Shown piece after piece: positions 12,504 through 24,339 of a stretch of DNA of 64,000 nucleotides; position 1 is the first letter of the stretch; the number at the start of each line of letters is the position of its first letter. Source of the stretch: Symbiodinium natans (Eukaryota > Sar > Dinophyceae > Suessiales > Symbiodiniaceae); contig CAJNDS010002347.1 in NCBI GenBank assembly GCA_905221605.1, positions 201,501 through 265,500 on the forward strand, read 5' to 3'. A program made the position numbers and the translations under genes. A model generated the notes under the pieces. That model made no database searches. It was not told the DNA's origin and saw only the letters and a list, made by a program, of their open reading frames with translations.

Positions 12504-13901
12504 TTTTTGAGGCACTCCCCCTGTAGGAGCCACCGACAAGCGGGACCCTCCACGGCATCGGTTTGCAGCTCCTCCAAGGGATTGGGGGGGGTCCCACAGG
12601 GCAGGGGGGGGGAGGGGGTGGCGTCAGAAAATTTGGCATGGAAGGAGGCCCGATCCGGGTCTGCTTGTTCCAGACGCTTCTCGGCAGGAAGCCGAGGCGA
12701 ATTTCATATGATACGTCAATTCCCATAAAACTTGCCGTGCCATGGTGTAGACTTCACAGAAAACCCGCACTTCAAAACCTTGACGCTGGTTAATTCGGAC
12801 ATCAGCAGCACCCAACCTGAGCTTTGCTCAATGCGGCGGACCCTTTCTGAAGCTCGTATGCTCTTGTCACGAGCGACGTCGAGACGAAAGTCGAAGTCGA
12901 AGTACTCGTCCGACTTACGTATGTGATAAGCTTTGGAAACCGAGATCCAACAACATCTTTTAACCCAAGGTGCCCGGACATGTAGCCTAAACGCGAGGCC
13001 GGGCTGGAGCCCGAGCCGGCGCGGCAAGCAGCCCTGCGGCTCCTCGATGATGGGGGCGGCTCCGTGGAATTCTCGCGCCACTTGGGCATGACAAGGGGGT
13101 GCCCGTTTTCGGCTTTCCTTCCGGTGTGAACTCTTAGCCCAACATTCTGAAGATTATCGTTCGCGTCGCGAGCTGCCGAGGGCCGTAAGCGGCTGCAAGA
13201 CACTGACGCTGCAAGACTCTGTAAGATCTGTAAGGCACTGTACTGTAGAGTTTTCAATAATAATTCAACGCACAGCTTTTTGTCTTCGCGTTTCCGCCTC
13301 GGCCGTCGGGCACAAAGTCTGAGAGTGTGTGGAAGCTGTCTTGGGACGCGGCTTGGGGCGGGCTCAGAAGTGTTGAGAGCAAGCTGATGAGTGGCTTCCT
13401 TGCATTCCCAAATAGAGCTGCAAGGTTTCGTGGCCGCGTTGGTTCCATCATGCCGTGAGCTCCTCACAGCCCTTTGCCTTGCATGGAGAGAGCCATCGTG
13501 TCAAAAGCAGCCATGTTACTTCTAAGGAGTCGTTTGAGTTTGGTTGTTTGGGTTCAGTCTGGAAGATTGGAACATCCTGAGGCTCAGCTTCTGCGGAGCA
13601 GCTTCGACAGGTGTGGCAGTCTCATCACGCAAAACCACGACCCCAGCATGCGGTCAGTTGCAGCTAGTTGCGCAAGCAATCGACAGTGACAGGCTGGATG
13701 AGAATGGCCCCTAGGCTGCATGCAACTGAAAAGCTTTTTTTCTGTCTGGAACTCTGGGCACAGGCACAGGTGAACCGAATGCAGAGCAGCACTCCACAAG
13801 CCGCAAGCCGCATAGAGCGTACTCAAGCGAATCCTCCGCATTTCCGGATGCAAGGCGATGGCTTCGTAAGTCGTGCAGAGTTGCAACGCTTGCTGGAGAG
13901 A
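11979..13901 (+). CDS. CDPK-like kinase, junction and EF-hand exons (same gene as 5766-11040)
   Basis: This is the calcium sensor half. Exon 11979-12059 reads AVLLDMASQLPLAQLRELTQ then LFESMDK, the junction helix and start of EF-hand 1. Exon 12209-12259 continues DGNGMLDRGELTEALMK, so the loop DKDGNGMLDRGE is complete only after splicing. Exon 13658-13706 (LQLVAQAIDSDRLDENG) joins 13855-13901 (DGFVSRAELQRLLER) to give a second full loop, DENGDGFVSRAE. Intron 12060-12208 is GA-AG with AGGATG repeated at both ends; 13707-13854 is GC-AG. In plant and alveolate CDPKs, Ca2+ binding here releases the autoinhibited kinase. CDPKs usually have four EF-hands; only two are confidently seen, and the others may lie in unresolved exons between or after these. 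Confidence 0.75.
12470..12501. repeat. Homopolymer G32
   Basis: Thirty-two consecutive G, followed by T7. More G-rich runs lie at 12586-12615. It sits in a kinase-gene intron after the EF-hand 1 exon. Length may be inaccurate because homopolymers are poorly sequenced. Confidence 0.85.
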
Positions 13902-15870
13902 GCTGGCTCGAGACTATCGCACGCGCAGCAGCAGCTGGAAAGGCGCCTTGGAGCTCCAGAGATTAGGAGACAAGCAAATGCGCACCAAAGCAGGTAAACA
14001 CTTCAGCCGCATCTCTCTTGAGAGTTAGCTGTGTTCTTGGGCGTAAGGAAAGACAGGCATGTCGTGGTGCAGCAAAAGAGCGATCGGGTGCCAGATTCCT
14101 CAGACGAGGACTTTCTCCCGACACAGCACGCACACCATTCTGTGCAGCTAAGTTCCTTGCAGTTTCAAGGACATCCTTTGCAAGCCAAGCTCCTTAGGTG
14201 TTGCTTGTTCCTTGATTCTCTCGTTTCTCATTTTGCCTCACAGTTTCGCAGTTGCTCTCATCATGTTCTTGCTACACTCCAGTTTCGCTTTCCGTTCTTT
14301 GTGTATATGCCTGTACTTCCGAAGTTCATGGCTGCGGTCCAGAATCCCTCGATATTATCACGAAAGCTAGTGTGGCTAGGCTTGAGTTTCGTCTGCCCTT
14401 TCCCAAAATACCACAAATGACTCTTTGTTGGTGGAGTTTTTGCTTGCGAGTCGCCATTCCCAGCAGAGGGGTCAGCATTGAATCTGTATGGGTTCTATGA
14501 ATACTACGATTGGGGTCTACTCGAGGGCGATGCAAAGTAACAGACCCTCGCACGTCGTCTTACTCGATCGCGTGTTTGTCAGAGCTCAGCTCACATTGCC
14601 AACGAAATCGCCCTGAGTGCTTCTGATTTTCACCATATGTCCACCAGACTCAGGAATCGGCTTCATTCGGAGCGAGAGCATATCTTTGGGCCCATGTTGT
14701 CGCCCTCTCCTTCCCCACCTCAGTTCTGCCCTTGCTACGAATATCTTGGTGAGCTGCCTGGTTTTCGACCGTGGGCTTGGTTGGCACTAGCAAAGTCTTG
14801 CACTGACAAGGATGTCTGTCCGTCGAGCGAATCCAAGCGCTTGCGAGCTGCAAAAGCAGCACGGAAAGCCTTCGACGACATCAGCAGCTTGGTTTCAAAG
14901 GCAGTCGGTAGAGCCAGTTTGTCGTCGTTGGCAGAGCCTCAGTGTGCCAACTCGTGTTGGGGGCTGAGGTGGTGAAGGGCGTGTGCGCGTGTCCTTTCAA
15001 TCTTTACAGAAGCTGCTGGGAATCTTGGACCGGTATGGTTTTAAGCTCTTGCAGAGAGAATGCGGAAATGAAGCATCGCATCCTGCAAGCGCTGCCCGTC
15101 ATTGCTTGCACACCGAGGAGATTTTACCTCCTGAAGCACCTTATTCTGCAAAAATGTCCACGTATAGGGTTCAGAGGGGGCTCTACGTTGCAAGTTTCAA
15201 GCATTTCTTGGATTTGTTCGTCTGCGCCGCCCTCAGAAGTAGGAAAACCGTGCCAAAAAATATTTGAAGCAAACCAGCCTGACCCTTGGAAGCACGCTAA
15301 GGGCTGCGTGAAAGTGGCGCAGCACGCGGATTTATGAGCTGGTGGTGCTGAACGCGCCGGCAGGGGTTGCACAGTCAAGCTATACAGCTACACCACGCAA
15401 GCGACTTCCAACATTCGGTTACCTTGCAGGCAGGTCCGCGAAAGATACGCAGCTAGGACAGCTAGCAGGCATCTTTGAGGCTCGTGCGAAAGAGTTTTCA
15501 TCATAAGGCTTATCACCAGAGAGTCGTTCACGTCAACACTGGGTTGCGAAGCAATCCGGCCAATCCAGTCGCAATTGTATCAATTGCCCTCCGCAGGGCG
15601 TCATCTAAGCCGCCCCATCCTGAGGAAATGGTCACTAGGCCAGGAGTTCGCCAAGCTCCACAGCTTAACACCCCTAAACCACTCTCAGGGCATGTCGTTG
15701 GGCCTGGGCACCGCAATTTCGCGCACAAGCCGGGATGCTGTGGCGGGACTTGACACATCTTGGATGAAAGTTTTTGGAAGGGGCAGGGTAGAGCACGAAA
15801 ACGTACGAAAACCAAATATCACCGTAGGTACGGGGCCTGATGTGTTCAAGAAGGCATCAGGATCATCAAG
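13902..15870. other. No firm gene; one possible Ala/Lys-rich exon
   Basis: Near 14805-14915 the plus strand reads SSESKRLRAAKAARKAFDDI then SSLVSKAV, which looks like coding helix and could be a further exon of the kinase gene or a new gene. A second plausible piece near 15010-15060 reads KLLGILDRYGFKLLQ. Neither has a recognisable domain or a proven splice partner. The rest up to the minisatellite shows nothing I can name. Confidence 0.3.
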
Positions 15871-15871
15871 T

Positions 15872-18800
15872 TCTGGCACCACATCTTGAGTTGCAGCTTC
15901 TCTTCAAGTGCTCTTCGCTGGCACGAAATCTTGAGTTGCAACTTCTCTTCAAGTGCTCTTTGCTGGCACCACATCTTGGGTTGCAACTTCTCTTCAAGTG
16001 CTCTTCGCAGGCACCAAATCTTGAGTTGCAACTTCTCTTCAAGTGCTCTTTGCTGGCACCAAATCTTGGGTTGCAACTTCTCTTCAAGTGCTCTTTGCTG
16101 GCACCGAATCTTGAGTTGCAACTTCTCTTCAAGTGCTCTTTGCTGGCACCAAATCTTGGGTTGTAGCTTCTCTTCAAGTGCTCTTCGCAGGCACCAAATT
16201 TTGAGTTGCAGCTTCTCTGCAAGTGCACTTTGCTGGCACCAAGTCTTGTGTTGCAACTTCTCTTCAAGTTTTCTTTGCTGGCATAGAATCTTGAGTTGCA
16301 ACTTCTCTTCAAGTGCTCTTTGCTGGCACCGAATCTTGTGTTGCAACTTCTCTTCAAGTGCTCTTTGCTGGCACCGAATCTTGAGTTGCAACTTCTCTTG
16401 AAGCGCTCTTTGCTGGCACCGAATCTTGAGTTGCAACTTCTCTTCAAGGGCTCTTTGCTGGCACCAAATCTTGAGTTGCAACTTCTCTTCAAGGGCTTTT
16501 TGCTGGCACCAAATCTTGAGTTGCAGCTTCTCTTCAAGTGCTCTTTGCTGGCACCGAATCTTCAGTTGCAACTTCTCTTCAAGTGCTCTTTGCTGGCACC
16601 AAATCTTGAGTTGCAACTTCTCTTCAAGTGCTCTTTGCTGGCACCAAATCTTGAGCTGCAGCTTCTCTTCAAGTGTTCTTTGCTGGCACCAAGTCTTGAG
16701 TTGCAACTTCTTCGGGTCTCTTTGCAGGCACCGAATCTTGAGTTGCAGCTTCTCTTCAAGTGCTCTTTGCTGGCACTGAATCTTGAGTTGCAACTTCTCT
16801 TCAAGTGCTTTTTGCCGGCACCAAATCTTGAGTTGCAGCTTCTCTTCAAGTGCTCTTTGCTGGCACCGAATCTTGAGTTGCAACCTCTCTTCAAGTGCTT
16901 TTTGCTGGCACCGAATCTTGAGTTGCAACTTCTCTTCAAGTGCTCTTTGCTGGCACCAAGTCTTGTGGTGCAACTTCTCTTCAAGTTTTCTTTGCTGGCA
17001 CCGAATCTTGAGTTGCGACTTCTCTTCAAGGGCTTTTTGCTGGCACCGAATCTTGAGTTGCAGCTTCTCTTCAAGTGCTCTTTGCTGGCACCGAATCTTG
17101 AGTTGCAACTTCTCTTCAAGCGCTCTTTGCTGGCACCGAATCTTGAGTTGCAACTTCTCTTCAGGTGCTCTTTGCTGGCACCAAATCTTGAGTTGCAGCT
17201 TCTCTTCAAGTGCTCTTTGCTGGCACCAAATCTTGAGTTGCAACTTCTCTTCAAGTGCTCTTTGCTGGCGCCAAGTCTTGAGTTGCAACTTCTCTTCAAG
17301 CGCTCTTTGCTGGCGCCGAATCTTGAGTTGCAACTTGTTGTCAAGTGCTCTCTTCTGGCAACAAATCTTGAGTTGCAAACTTCTCCCCGGGTGCACTTTT
17401 CAGGCAGTTGCAACTTCTCTTCAAGTGCTCTTTGCTGGCACTGAATCTTGAGTTGCAACTTCTCTTCAAGTGCTTTTTGCCGGCACCAAATCTTGAGTTG
17501 CAACTTCTCTTCAAGTGCTTTTTGCTGGCGCCAAGTCTTGACTTCTCTTCAAGCGCTCTTTGCTGGCACCGAATCTTGAGTTGCAACTTCTCTTCAAGTG
17601 CTCTTTGTTGGCACCAAATCTTGAGTTGCAGCTTCTCTTCAAGTGCTTTTTGCTGGCACCAAATCTTGAGTTGCAGCTTCTCTTCAAGTGCTCTTTGCTG
17701 GCACCAAATCTTGAGTTGCAACTTCGCTTCAAGTGCTCTTTGCTGGCACCAAATCTTGAGTTGCAACTTCTCTTCAAGTGCTCTTTGCTGGCACCAAATC
17801 TTGAGTTGCAACTTCTCTTCAAGTGCTCTTTGCTGGCACCAAATCTTGAGTTGCAGCTTCTCTTCAAGTGCTCTTTGCTGGCACCAAATCTTGAGTTGCA
17901 ACTTCTCTTCAAGTGCTCTTTGCTGGCACCAAATCTTGAGTTGCAACTTCGCTTCAAGTGCTCTTTGCTGGCACCAAATCTTGAGTTGCAACTTCGCTTC
18001 AAGTGCTCTTTGCTGGCACCAAATCTTGAGTTGCAACTTCTCGTCAAGCGCTCTTTGCTGGCACCGAATCTTGAGTTGCAACTTCTCTTCAAGCGCTCTT
18101 TGCTGGCACCGAATCTTGAGTTGCAACTTCTCTTCAAGCGCTCTTTGCTGGCACCGAATCTTGAGTTGCAACTTCTCTTCAAGTGCTCTTTGCTGGCACC
18201 AAATCTTGAGCTGCAGCTTCTCTTCAAGTGTTCTTTGCTGGCACCAAATCTTGAGTTGCAATTTCTCTTCAAGTGCTCCTTGCTGGCACCACATCTTGAG
18301 TTGCAACTTCTCTTCAAGTGCTCTTTGCTGGCACCAAATCCTGAGTTGCAACTTCTCTTCAAGTGCTCTTTGCTGGCACCGAATCTTGAGTTGCAACTTC
18401 TCTTCAAGTGCTCTTTGCTGGCACTGAATCTTGAGTTGCAACTTCTCTTCAAGTGCTCTTTGCGGCACCAAACCTTGAATTGCAGCTTCTCTTCAAGTGC
18501 TCTTTGCTGGCACCGCATCTTCAGTTGCAGGTGCTCTGCGTTGGCACCAAATCTTGAGTTGCAACTTCTTCATTTGCTTGCAACTTCTCTTCAAGTGCTC
18601 TTTGCTGGCACCAAATCTTGAGTTGAGTTGCAGCTTCTCTTCAAGTGCTCTTTGCTGGCACCAAATCTTGAGTTGCAGCTTCTCTTCAAGTGCTCTTTGC
18701 TGGCACCAGTCTTGAGTTGCAACTTCTCTTCAAGTTTTCTTTGCTGGCACCAAATCTTGAGTTGCAACTTCTCTTCAAGTGCTCTTTGCTGGTACCAAAT

Positions 18801-21800
18801 CTTGAGTTGCAACTTCTCTTCAAGTGCTCTTTGCTGGCGCCAAGTCTTGAGTTGCAACTTCTCTTCAAGCGCTCTTTGCTGGCACCGAATCTTGAGTTGC
18901 AACTTCTCTTCAAGTGCTCTTTGCTGGCACCAAATCTTGAGTTGCAGCTTCTCTTCAAGTGCTCTTTGCTGGCACCAAATCTTGAGTTGCAACTTCTCTT
19001 CAAGTGCTCTTTGCTGGCACCAAATCTTGAGTTGCAACTTCGCTTCAAGTGCTCCTTGCTGGCACCAAATCTTGAGTTGCAACTTCTCTTCGGGTCTCTT
19101 CGCAGGCACCGAATCTTGAGTTGCAACTTCGCTTCAAGTGCTCCTTGCTGGCACCGAATCTTGAGTTGCAACTTCTCTTCAAGTGCTCTTTGCCGGCACC
19201 AAATCTTGAGTTGCAACTTCTCTTCAAGGGCTCTTTGCTGGCACCAAATCTTGAGTTGCAGCTTCTCTTCAAGTGCTCTTCGCAGGCACCGAATCTTGAG
19301 TTGCAGCTTCTCTTCAAGTGCTCTTTGCTGGCACCAAATCTTGAGTTGCAACTTCTCTTCAAGGGCTCTTTGCTGGCACCAAATCTTGAGTTGCAACTTC
19401 TCTTCAAGCGCTCTTTGCTGGCACCAAATCTTGAGTTGCAACTTCTCTTCAAGGGCTTTTTGCTGGCACCAAATCTTGAGTTGCAACTTCTCTTCGGGTG
19501 CTTTTTGCTGGCGCCGAATCTTGAGTTGCAACTTGTTGTCAAGTGCTCTTTTCTGGCAACAAATCTTGAGTTGCAAGCTTCTCCCCGGGTGCACTTTTCA
19601 GGCAGTTGCAACTTCTCTTCAAGTGCTCTTTGCTGGCACCAAATCTTGAGTTGCAACTTCTCTTCAAGTGCTCTTTGCTGCCCAAATCTTGAGTTGCAAC
19701 TTCTCTTCAAGTGCTCTTTGCTGGCACCGAATCTTGAGTTGCAACTTCTCTTCAAGTGCTCTTTGCTGGCACCAAATCTTGAGTTGCAACTTCTCTTCAA
19801 GTGTTCTTTGCTGGCACCAAATCTTGAGTTGCAACTTCTCTTCAAGTGCTCTTTGCTGGCACCAAATCTTGAGTTGCAACTTCTCGTCAAGCGCTTTTTG
19901 CTGGCACCAAATCTTGAGTTGCAACTTCTCTTCAAGTGCTCTTTGCTGGCGCCAAGTCTTGAGTTGCAATCTCTTCAAGCGCTCTTTGCTGGCACCGAAT
20001 CTTGAGTTGCAACTTCTCTTCAAGTGCTCTTTGCTGGCACCGAATCTTCAGTTGCAAGTGCTCTGCGTTGGCACCAAATCTTGAGTTGCAACTTCTTCAT
20101 TTGCTTGCAACTTCTCTTCAAGTGCTCTTTGCTGGCACCAAATCTTGAGTTGCAGCTTCTCTTCAAGTGCTTTTCGCTGGCACCAAACCTTGAATTGCAA
20201 CTTCTCTTCAAGTGCTCTTTGCTGGCACCAAATCTTGAGTTGCAACTTCTCTTCAAGTGCTCTTTGCTGGCACCAAATCTTGAGTTGCAACTTCTCTTCA
20301 AGTGTTCTTTGCTGGCACCAAATCTTGAGTTGCAACTTCTCTTCAAGCGCTCTTTGCTGGCACCGAATCTTGAGTTGCAACTTCTCTTCAAGTGCTCTTC
20401 GCAGGCACCAAATCTTGAGTTACAACTTCTCTTCAAGTGCTTTTTGTTGGACCAAATCTTGAGTTGCAACTTCTCTTCAAGTGCTCTTTGCTGGCACCAA
20501 ACCTTGAGTTGCAACTTCTCTTCAAGCGCTCTTTGCTGGCACCGAATCTTGAGTTGCAACTTCTCTTCAAGTGCTCTTTGCTGGCACCAAATCTTGAGTT
20601 GCAGCTTCTCTTCAAGTGCTCTTTGCTGGCACCAAATCTTGAGTTGCAACTTCTCTTCAAGTGCTCTTTGCTGGCACCAAATCTTGAGTTGCAACTTCGC
20701 TTCAAGTGCTCCTTGCTGGCACCAAGTCTTGAGTTGCAACGTCTCTTCGGATCTCTTCGCAGGCACCGAATCGTGAGTTGCAACTTCTCTTCAAGTGCTC
20801 TTTGCTGGCACCGAGTCTTGAGTTGCAACTTCTCTTCAAGTGCTCTTTGCCGGCACCAAATCTTGAGTTGCAACTTCTCTTCAAGGGTTCTTTGCTGGCA
20901 CCAAATCTTGAGTTGCAGCTTCTCTTCAAGTGCTCTTCGCAGGCACCGAATCTTGAGTTGCAGCTTCTCTTCAAGTGCTCTTTGCTGGCACAAAATCTTG
21001 AGTTGCAACTTCTCTTCAAGGGCTCTTTGCTGGCACCGAATCTTGAGTTGCAACTTCTCTTCAAGTGCTCTTTGCTGGCACCAAATCTTGAGTTGCAACT
21101 TCTCTTCAAGTGCTCTTTGCTGGCACCAAATCTTGAGTTGCAACTTCTCTTCAAGTGCTCTTTGCTGGCACCAAATCTTGAGTTGCAACTTCTCTTCAAG
21201 TGTTCTTTGCTGGCACCAAATCTTGAGTTGCAACTTCTCTTCAAGCGCTCTTTGCTGGCACCGAATCTTGAGTTGCAACTTCTCTTCAAGTGCTCTTCGC
21301 AGGCACCAAATCTTGAGTTACAACTTCTCTTCAAGTGCTTTTTGTTGGACCAAATCTTGAGTTGCAACTTCTCTTCAAGTGCTCTTTGCTGGCACCAAAC
21401 CTTGAGTTGCAACTTCTCTTCAAGTGCTCTTTGCTGGCACCAAATCTTGAGTTGCAACTTCTCTTCAAGTGCTCTTTGCTGGCACCAAATCTTGAGTTGC
21501 AACTTCTCTTCAAGTGCTCTTTGCCGGCACCAAATCTTGAGTTGCTGCTTCTCTTCAAGTGCTCTTTGCTGGCACCGAATCTTCAGTTGCAAGTGCTTTG
21601 CGCTGGCATCAAATCTTGAGTTGCAACTTCTTCATTTGCTTGCAACTTCTCTTCAAGTGCTCTTTGCTGGCACCAAATCTTGAGTTGCAACTTCTCTTCA
21701 GTCAAGTGCTTTTCGCTGGCACCAAATCTTGAGCTGCAACTTCTCTTCAAGTGCTCTTTGCTGGCACCAAATCTTGAGTTGCCACTTCTTTTCAAGTGCT

Positions 21801-22616
21801 CTTTGCTGGCACCAAATCTTGAGTTGCAACTTCTCTTCAAGTGCTCTTTTGCTGGCACCAAATCTTGAGTTGCAACTTCTCCTCAAGTGCTCTTTGCTGG
21901 CACCAAATCTTGAGTTGCAACTTCTCTTCAAGGGTTCTTTGCTGGCACCAAATCTTGAGTTGCAACTTCTCTTCAAGTGCTCTTTGCTGGCGCCAAATCT
22001 TGAGTTGCAACTTCTCTTCAAGTGCTCTTTGCTGGCACCAAATCTTGAGTTGCAACTTCTCTTCAAGTGCTCTTTGCTGGCACCAAATCTTGAGTTGCAA
22101 CTTCTCTTCAAGTGCTCTTTGCGGGCACCAAGTCTTTAGTTGCAACTTCTCTTCAAGTGCTCTTTGCTGGCACCAAATCTTGAGTTGCAGCTTCTCTTCA
22201 AGTGCTCTTTGCTGGCACCAAATCTTGCCTTTGCTGGCACCAAATCTTGAGTTGCAACTTCTCTTCAAGTGCTCTTTGCTGGCCCCAAATCTTGAGTTGC
22301 AACTTATCTTCAAGTGCTCTTTGCTGGCACCAAATCTTGAGTTGCAACTTCTCTTCAAGTGCTCTTTGCTGGCACCAAATCTTGAGTTGCAACTTCTCTT
22401 CAAGTGCCCTTTGCTGGCACCAAATCTTGAGTTGCAACTTCTCTTCAAGTGCTCTTTGCTGGCACCAATTGTTGAGTTGCAACTTCTCTTCAAGTGCTCT
22501 GGCACTGAGTTGTAACTTCTCTTCAAGTGCAATTTGCTGGCACCAAATCTTGAGTTGCAACTTCGCTTCAAGTGCTCTTTGCTGGCACCAAATCTGGAGT
22601 TGCAGCTTCTCTTCCA
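15872..22616. repeat. 45-bp minisatellite array, about 150 copies
   Basis: Unit in plus orientation: CACCAAATCTTGAGTTGCAA then CTTCTCTTCAAGTGCTCTTT and GCTGG, 45 bases, or 15 codons. Two plus frames read as 15-residue repeats (LAPNLELQLLFKCSL; WHQILSCNFSSSALC) and two minus frames as well (EEKLQLKIWCQQRAL; KRSCNSRFGASKEHL); the remaining frame on each strand has one stop per unit. Rare aberrant units, with changes not divisible by three, break every frame, so the long open frames here (up to 516 codons) are most simply a by-product of the unit. Longer period: the variant around 17335-17415 recurs at 19530-19613 (about 2198 bp), and a CTTCATTTGCTTGC insert recurs near 18567, 20097 and 21628 (about 1530 bp). 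No gene is called. Confidence 0.95.
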
Positions 22617-24048
22617 CTTCGCTGGCCCTATTTTCTGGGTCTTTTCTCTCTTCCTGTCACACCTTGAGACTCAACCTCTGTTTCCAAGCCTGTTATGAAA
22701 GGTTCCAGCCCAAGATTCTATCTTTATTAACTCCTTCACTCTTGGTCTAACCGTTCACACCCTTGGATTCTTGAGTCTTATTTCTGGGTCTTGTTCACCA
22801 GGCTGTTACCAAAGGCTTGAGTTCTACATCCAAGTTCTCAGGGTCTTGTGTCCCAACCTTACAGACGCTCCCCTCACAGTCCAGGCCTTACCTTTGAATC
22901 TCAAGCCTTTTACCGCCGTCTCTGAGACCCTAACTCTCATATCTTGGTCTAACCGTTCAGGCTCTTGAATCTGTTCGACTTCAATCAAGAGCTCACTAAC
23001 CAGGTTGGAGGACGCGGACGTTAAGGAGACTTCAATCAGCACAGTTCTACTGTCATATGCTCTTTGGATTGAAGTGCCACCATGTCAAGTCCTTCAAACA
23101 CAGCGAGTTGAGTGCCGGGCCCTGCTTCGAATCTTCCACTCATTGGTCGGATTGGGGCTTGGCTTGCCTTGGAGCAAAGATGGCCAAGCGCCCAGTGGCC
23201 CTTTCTGGGCGCAAGAAGAAATCCGAAAGTGCTGCCCCGCGAAGCGCGCGCTGCATCCAAGTGCGCTCGCACATGCACTTGCGCCAGAAATTGGCACAGC
23301 AAGTTGAGCATCAAACCAAAGATGCGTTTATCCATCAGCGACCAAAGCAACTGGATGGAACCATTTTTCTTTAGCTCGGCCGTCTTGCATCGATGCTTGC
23401 AATACTAAAATTACTAAAATCCATTCACCACTGTTTTCCTATGAAGCCTGGGCGCGAGTGAATGAAGCAACGCAAGACTGCTGCATTGCAACACATGGCT
23501 CGCTGAGCCTATAACTCGGACACGCTTAGCGTGGCTGTGAGGAAGATTTGCCACAGTTGCGATGTCGTACTCAGGTCATGCATAGAAATAGAATATGTAG
23601 GCTCGAGCCTTGCGAATGACCCCCGGAGACACTCGCGTCTCTTGAAAGAGACTGCATGGGGAGTTCTGCGAGATACAGTTTGCTCAGAAGCAGTGCCTAG
23701 TTTCCAGCGTGCTGCTGACCCGCTGAAGAGCCTCGGCTGAAGAAACGTGCCGAGCATTCAGCCTGGTATGCTTGAGGTGAATGGCCTGATGCCTCATGTC
23801 TGATATAAGGACTTGCATTCAGGGCATCCTGTTCCATCCCAACGCCCTTAATTTGCGTGCTTCCGTTCGGCTCAGGACTAGCCAAGATGTGTTAGCGGCT
23901 ACAACAGAACAGCTGCCCATGGAACACGTCAAGCCCCTGAAATTGCAAGGGGCATCACGCCGGAGAGATATTGCCCAAACCCCCCCCCCCCCGCGAGCCA
24001 TGGAGGTAACCGTCCTAATTCTTCAATTCCCTGGCTTTTCCAGTGCTT
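22617..24048. other. Degenerate array edge, then unrecognised sequence
   Basis: From 22617 to about 22990 the sequence still carries CTTGAGT, CACCTTGAG and CCAAG fragments at irregular spacing, which looks like old, decayed repeat units. One open frame in the remainder is listed separately. A C13 run lies at 23980-23992. Confidence 0.4.
23180..23374 (+). CDS. Small basic ORF, 64 residues, unknown
   Basis: ATG at 23180 opens a 64-codon frame beginning MAKRPVALSGRKKKSESAAP and ending with LDGTIFL before the stop. It is basic (RKKK near the start) and contains a Gln/His-rich stretch, HMHLRQKLAQQVEHQTK, that could be helical. No family is recognised, and there is no matching splice pattern around it. 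It could be chance or a short terminal exon. Confidence 0.25.
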   Translation: MAKRPVALSGRKKKSESAAPRSARCIQVRSHMHLRQKLAQQVEHQTKDAFIHQRPKQLDGTIFL

Positions 24049-24339
24049 ATGGGAAAGAGAAGCCGATCCTCAAGCTCCTCTTCATCCTCCGACTCCTCTG
24101 AGGAGGAGAAGGCCGTTTCATGCCAAGACTCAAGATGCCTGCTGCCAACGCGCTGTGCCAGGATAAGAAGAAGTCGAAGAAGGAGAAGAAGAAGGACAAG
24201 GAGAAAAAGAAGAAGAAGAAGGCTCGGCGTGAGATGCCCATGGAGGGTTGTGTCACTGCTGACGCTGCCTTACGCAGCTCCAGGACAAAAAGAAGAAGAA
24301 AGAAAAGAAAAAAGACAAGAAGACACTTGGCACAGAGAG
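24049..24339 (+). CDS. Small Ser-rich then Lys-rich protein in three mini-exons
   Basis: Exon 24049-24111 encodes MGKRSRSSSSSSSSDSSEEE then K. Exon 24162-24221 encodes DKKKSKKEKKKDKEKKKKKK. Exon 24284 to about 24339 encodes DKKKKKEKKKDKK then TLGTE. Introns 24112-24161 (50 bp) and 24222-24283 (62 bp) are GC-AG and phase 0; a GT donor follows at 24340, so more exons are likely. The composition (Arg/Ser run, acidic Ser patch, then Lys/Glu/Asp charged helix) resembles nuclear RNA-processing or nucleolar proteins, but low complexity prevents naming a family. A pyrimidine-rich CTTTTCCAG ends 6 bases before the ATG and could be a cis- or spliced-leader trans-splice acceptor. The clean in-frame joining of like-composed blocks argues this is real. 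Confidence 0.55.

Noticed and set aside
15846-21683. Long open frames (up to 516 codons) on both strands inside the 45-bp array
   Set aside because: They occur in four frames at once because the unit is 45 bases and stop-free in those frames; aberrant units break each one.
15872-22616. CRISPR-like array
   Set aside because: Units are contiguous without unique spacers and the sequence is clearly eukaryotic.
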